Shown here piece by piece: positions 31,040 through 33,318 of a DNA stretch of 33,318 nt (its first letter is position 1; the number at the start of each line of letters is the position of its first letter). A program made the position numbers and the translations under genes. The DNA comes from Bacteroides sp. (lineage in GTDB: Bacteria; Bacteroidota; Bacteroidia; Bacteroidales; Bacteroidaceae), in assembly GCA_017621035.1 (NCBI GenBank), contig JAGATY010000004.1, positions 1 to 33,318 on the forward strand. The letters are read 5' to 3'. The notes below the pieces were generated by a model. It had not been told where the DNA came from. It searched no databases and saw nothing but the letters and a program-made list of their open reading frames with translations.

Positions 31040-31993
31040 TTATAAAATTTGTTCAATTTGATAGTTGTTGCGCTCGGGAGCGTTGCGAGAGATGAGTTCT
31101 CCCAGAAAGCCGGCCACAAACAGTTGGGTACCGATAATCATGGATGTCAGTGCCAAATAGAAGTAGGGCGAGTCGGTTACCAGGCGGTAGGGAAGTCCTT
31201 CCGACATGGCATAGAGCTTGCTGGCACCCACTATCACCACGGCAATGAAACCGAAAATGAACATTAGCGAGCCTAACAATCCGAAGAAGTGCATAGGTTT
31301 CACTCCGAAAGTACCTATGAACCAGAGAGAAATCAAATCCAGATAGCCATTGACAAAACGGTTCAATCCAAACTTTGTCTTGCCATACTTGCGTGCCTGG
31401 TGGTGTACCACCTTTTCGCCAATCTTCTTAAAACCGGCATTCTTGGCCAGGTAGGGGATGTACCGATGCATCTCACCATACACCTCAATGTTCTTTACCA
31501 CCTCCTTACGGTAGGCTTTCAATCCGCAGTTGAAGTCATGCAGGTTCTTGATGCCGGACACCTTGCGTGCCGTAGCGTTGAACAGTTTGGTGGGGATGGT
31601 TTTTGAAAGTGGGTCGTAGCGCTTCTGTTTCCAGCCGGAAACCAGGTCGTAGCCCTCTACAGTTATCATGCGATAGAGTTCGGGTATCTCATCCGGACTG
31701 TCCTGCAGGTCGGCATCCATCGTAATGACCACATCGCCTTGTGCTTTCTCAAAACCACAGTAAAGCGCGGGTGACTTGCCATAGTTGCGGCGGAACTTGA
31801 TGCCCTTCACCACATCAGGTGCCTGCTTCTGCAAACTTTCAATCACTTCCCACGAGCGGTCAGTGCTTCCGTCATTCACAAAAATCACTTCCCACGAGAA
31901 TCCATTGGCCTGCATCACACGGGCTATCCACGCGTAAAGCTCAGGCAATGACTCTTCTTCATTGTATAAAGGTACGATAACTGATATATCCAT
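31040..31993 (-). CDS. GT2 glycosyltransferase, DPM1/GtrB-like
   Basis: 317 residues. An N-terminal GT-A domain (about 1-230) has VIVPLYNEEESLPELY, FVNDGSTDRSWE and the metal-binding DADLQD; two C-terminal transmembrane helices (about 236-260 and 272-296) anchor it. This layout is that of polyprenyl-phosphate glycosyltransferases that load a sugar on undecaprenyl or dolichyl phosphate, as in lipid modification. Donor and acceptor cannot be told. It follows a DUF4199 membrane protein (51 bp) and precedes the DUF6452 gene by 3 bp. Confidence 0.88.
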   Translation of the reverse strand: MDISVIVPLYNEEESLPELYAWIARVMQANGFSWEVIFVNDGSTDRSWEVIESLQKQAPDVVKGIKFRRNYGKSPALYCGFEKAQGDVVITMDADLQDSPDEIPELYRMITVEGYDLVSGWKQKRYDPLSKTIPTKLFNATARKVSGIKNLHDFNCGLKAYRKEVVKNIEVYGEMHRYIPYLAKNAGFKKIGEKVVHHQARKYGKTKFGLNRFVNGYLDLISLWFIGTFGVKPMHFFGLLGSLMFIFGFIAVVIVGASKLYAMSEGLPYRLVTDSPYFYLALTSMIIGTQLFVAGFLGELISRNAPERNNYQIEQIL

Positions 31994-32044
31994 TGTATGC
32001 TGAATTTGGTCGTTGGTGAAAATGTTGCTTGAAATATTCTCTCT

Positions 32045-32572
32045 TTAGGCGACTCTCTTTTTCATGACAAACAGTGCTGTAGGAATAGCCAGCAGCATAC
32101 CACAGAAGACGTTGGTGGTGAGCAGTTGCATGGTAATCTCTATAGGTGTCATGCCTCGTAACAGTCCTACCGCCTCCCGATAGTTGGCTACATAAGTTTC
32201 TATGCCGGGAATCTCACTTTGCACCAACAGGTTCAACTGCTCCTCTATGGTATTACAGATGAAGCCTTGGTCGATAAACCGGAAATAGATGTAGTGAGCT
32301 ACCGCCGTCAGCAGGGCAGCAAACATGTACATAAACAGGGTGAAACTCCAAGCATGACCAAAACTGATGGCACCTCCACAAAGGCGTTCGCGATACATCT
32401 TGGCATAGTAATATCCCATGAATGGTACACATAGCGTGAGGATAATGAATAGTAACGACAAGAAAGGTGTCGTCATCCCCAAGGGAAACAAAATGAACTT
32501 CAGAATCCAGAAGCCTCCCATATAGGTGCCAAACAACATGGCTGTGCGGTGAAGAAATATTCTACTCTCCAT
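32045..32572 (-). CDS. DUF4199 family membrane protein
   Basis: A 175-residue protein with four transmembrane segments (about 12-30, 34-54, 71-95 and 149-168), a pattern and loop sequence (ALLTAVAHYIYFRFIDQGF) characteristic of DUF4199. Function unknown. First gene of the minus-strand run that goes on with the glycosyltransferase; a well-formed promoter lies about 105 bp upstream. Confidence 0.82.
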   Translation of the reverse strand: MESRIFLHRTAMLFGTYMGGFWILKFILFPLGMTTPFLSLLFIILTLCVPFMGYYYAKMYRERLCGGAISFGHAWSFTLFMYMFAALLTAVAHYIYFRFIDQGFICNTIEEQLNLLVQSEIPGIETYVANYREAVGLLRGMTPIEITMQLLTTNVFCGMLLAIPTALFVMKKRVA

Positions 32573-32676
32573 TGAAATCTATCTTTTAATCTGAATTCGA
32601 ACTGGGGACTGAAAGGCCGAATAGCAAGGCCACTTTCAGACCATCTGTCGAATCGACATTATTTAATAAGGTGGCG

Positions 32677-32708
32677 CAAAGATAGTATAAACCAAGTTTT
32701 GCGGCAAA
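32677..32708 (-). promoter_or_regulatory. Promoter of the DUF4199-to-apbE run
   Basis: On the minus strand, TTTG (plus-strand caaa at 32705-32708) is followed after 20 bp by TATCTTTG (caaagata, 32677-32684), fitting the Bacteroides consensus. The leader to the ATG at 32572 is about 95 nt and includes a hairpin (ctgaaaggcc at 32609-32618 with ggccactttcag at 32628-32639). Confidence 0.65.
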
Positions 32709-32860
32709 TTTTATGGAATAAAAGACCGAGTAGGGAAAAGGAAGGAATATTGCTAGAGGAGATAATGGTTGATGAAAGAGGATAAAAGTTGATTATTTCC
32801 CTTTATCTACCCATGCTTCCCTTTCCTATCTTCCCCCAATCCTCCTCGTAATCTCTTTTA

Positions 32861-32952
32861 TATCCATTCAATATTGCTTCGATATGTCTATGATAAAGTG
32901 CTGGTTTTCTAAGGAGATATCAATGAAATATCGAAGCAATATTGAATGGATA
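32861..32952. repeat. Perfect 25-bp inverted repeat with 42-nt spacer
   Basis: The arms at 32861-32885 and 32928-32952 are exact reverse complements (tatccattcaatattgcttc... and its mirror). The 42-nt spacer has no open frame of note and no clear promoter. It lies in the 746-bp gap right of the DUF4199 gene. The rest of that gap (32573-32676 leader, 32709-32860, 32953-33318) shows no supported gene. Confidence 0.9.
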
Positions 32953-33318
32953 ATGGAGAGGGTTCCTGGTTGGTTGCGCGAGAATAGCTTCTTTGTACTC
33001 TTTCCGTTCCCTAAATCCGGAACCTGTTTTGATTCTATTTCTGCATTCTTTTAAGTAGGCTTTTCGGGGATATTTTTCTTCTCTTTTGAGGAGTATTGCG
33101 GGCTATGTGGCAAAGAAGAAAAGAAAAAGAGACCGAAAAGGAGCTTCAAAAAAGCAGAGAAAAACCTTTTGAAGGAGATTTAGTAAAATGTAAAAAATAA
33201 CCTGCATCACTTTAAGCATAAAATCAAGCGGCCATCAAATGATGGTTTTGCCGTCTGAATTCAAACCCCAAAGGGACTTGAATACGCTTCCGTGATAAGG
33301 TGCAAAATATTTGTTTAA

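Noticed and set aside
32590-32660. tRNA-like sequence on the minus strand (agttcgaattc)
   Set aside because: No acceptor or T-stem pairing can be formed; it reads as a leader hairpin.
32861-32952. Invertible promoter
   Set aside because: The 42-nt spacer lacks a promoter box and no recombinase gene is adjacent.
33105-33200. A 31-residue Lys/Glu-rich open frame with a gaggag upstream
   Set aside because: Short, low complexity, no homology recognised and no promoter box.

Overview
The window looks like chromosome from a Bacteroidales bacterium, most likely Bacteroides or a close relative. The evidence is a set of TAnnTTTG-type promoter boxes, two fimbrillin-like lipoproteins with acidic residues after the lipidated Cys, an L28/L33/DUF4295 ribosomal cluster, DUF6048/DUF6452/DUF4199 genes, an archaeal-type prolyl-tRNA synthetase, a TamB homologue and an HU-LysM fusion. 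No phage, plasmid, CRISPR or complete insertion sequence was seen.

Layout. 186-2011 (minus): two fimbrillin-family lipoproteins. 2184-9437 (plus): a GC-rich block with a leader terminator (possible attenuator), a long divergent amidophosphoribosyltransferase, carA and carB. 9438-10246: long intergenic stretch with a degenerate 22-nt array. 10247-11740: proS. 11880-16448 (minus): tamB, divergent from tsaD (16579), which is followed by a CinA-C gene, rpmB, rpmG, a DUF4295/bL38-type gene, ftsY, rimO and two HU-family genes, the second an HU-transmembrane-LysM fusion. 22878-26819 (minus): TPR/PD40 protein, nfeD, floA and a nucleoside phosphorylase. 27015-28189 (plus): ttcA-like gene and a DUF486 membrane protein. 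28204-32572 (minus): DUF4199, GT2 glycosyltransferase, DUF6452, DUF6048, mntP and apbE. 32573-33318: noncoding, with a promoter and a perfect 25-bp inverted repeat.

The most unusual signal is a crowd of short interspersed repeats, several of them inside genes. A palindrome of the acacagagacac type sits in frame in carA and recurs at 5827 and 23791. A gcagatgacgcagat palindrome supplies the last 15 residues and stop of the amidophosphoribosyltransferase. A G/C-rich palindrome of the ccctccc/gggaggg type is inserted in frame twice in carB (the second with a 48-nt tandem duplication) and occurs once just after it. AT-rich repeats supply the C-terminal residues of the TtcA-like protein and the last residues and stop of NfeD. 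A 42-bp minisatellite, open in several frames, lies between carA and carB. The carAB inserts fall at predicted linkers or domain boundaries, as expected for tolerated repeat insertion into essential enzymes, comparable in idea to Rickettsia palindromic elements.

Functionally, CarA and CarB make carbamoyl phosphate from glutamine, with a PRPP/glutamine enzyme in the same unit. tsaD, the ttcA-like gene and proS serve tRNA modification and charging; rimO modifies a ribosomal protein; ftsY targets membrane proteins; TamB, FloA/NfeD, MntP, ApbE and the DUF genes act in or at the envelope.
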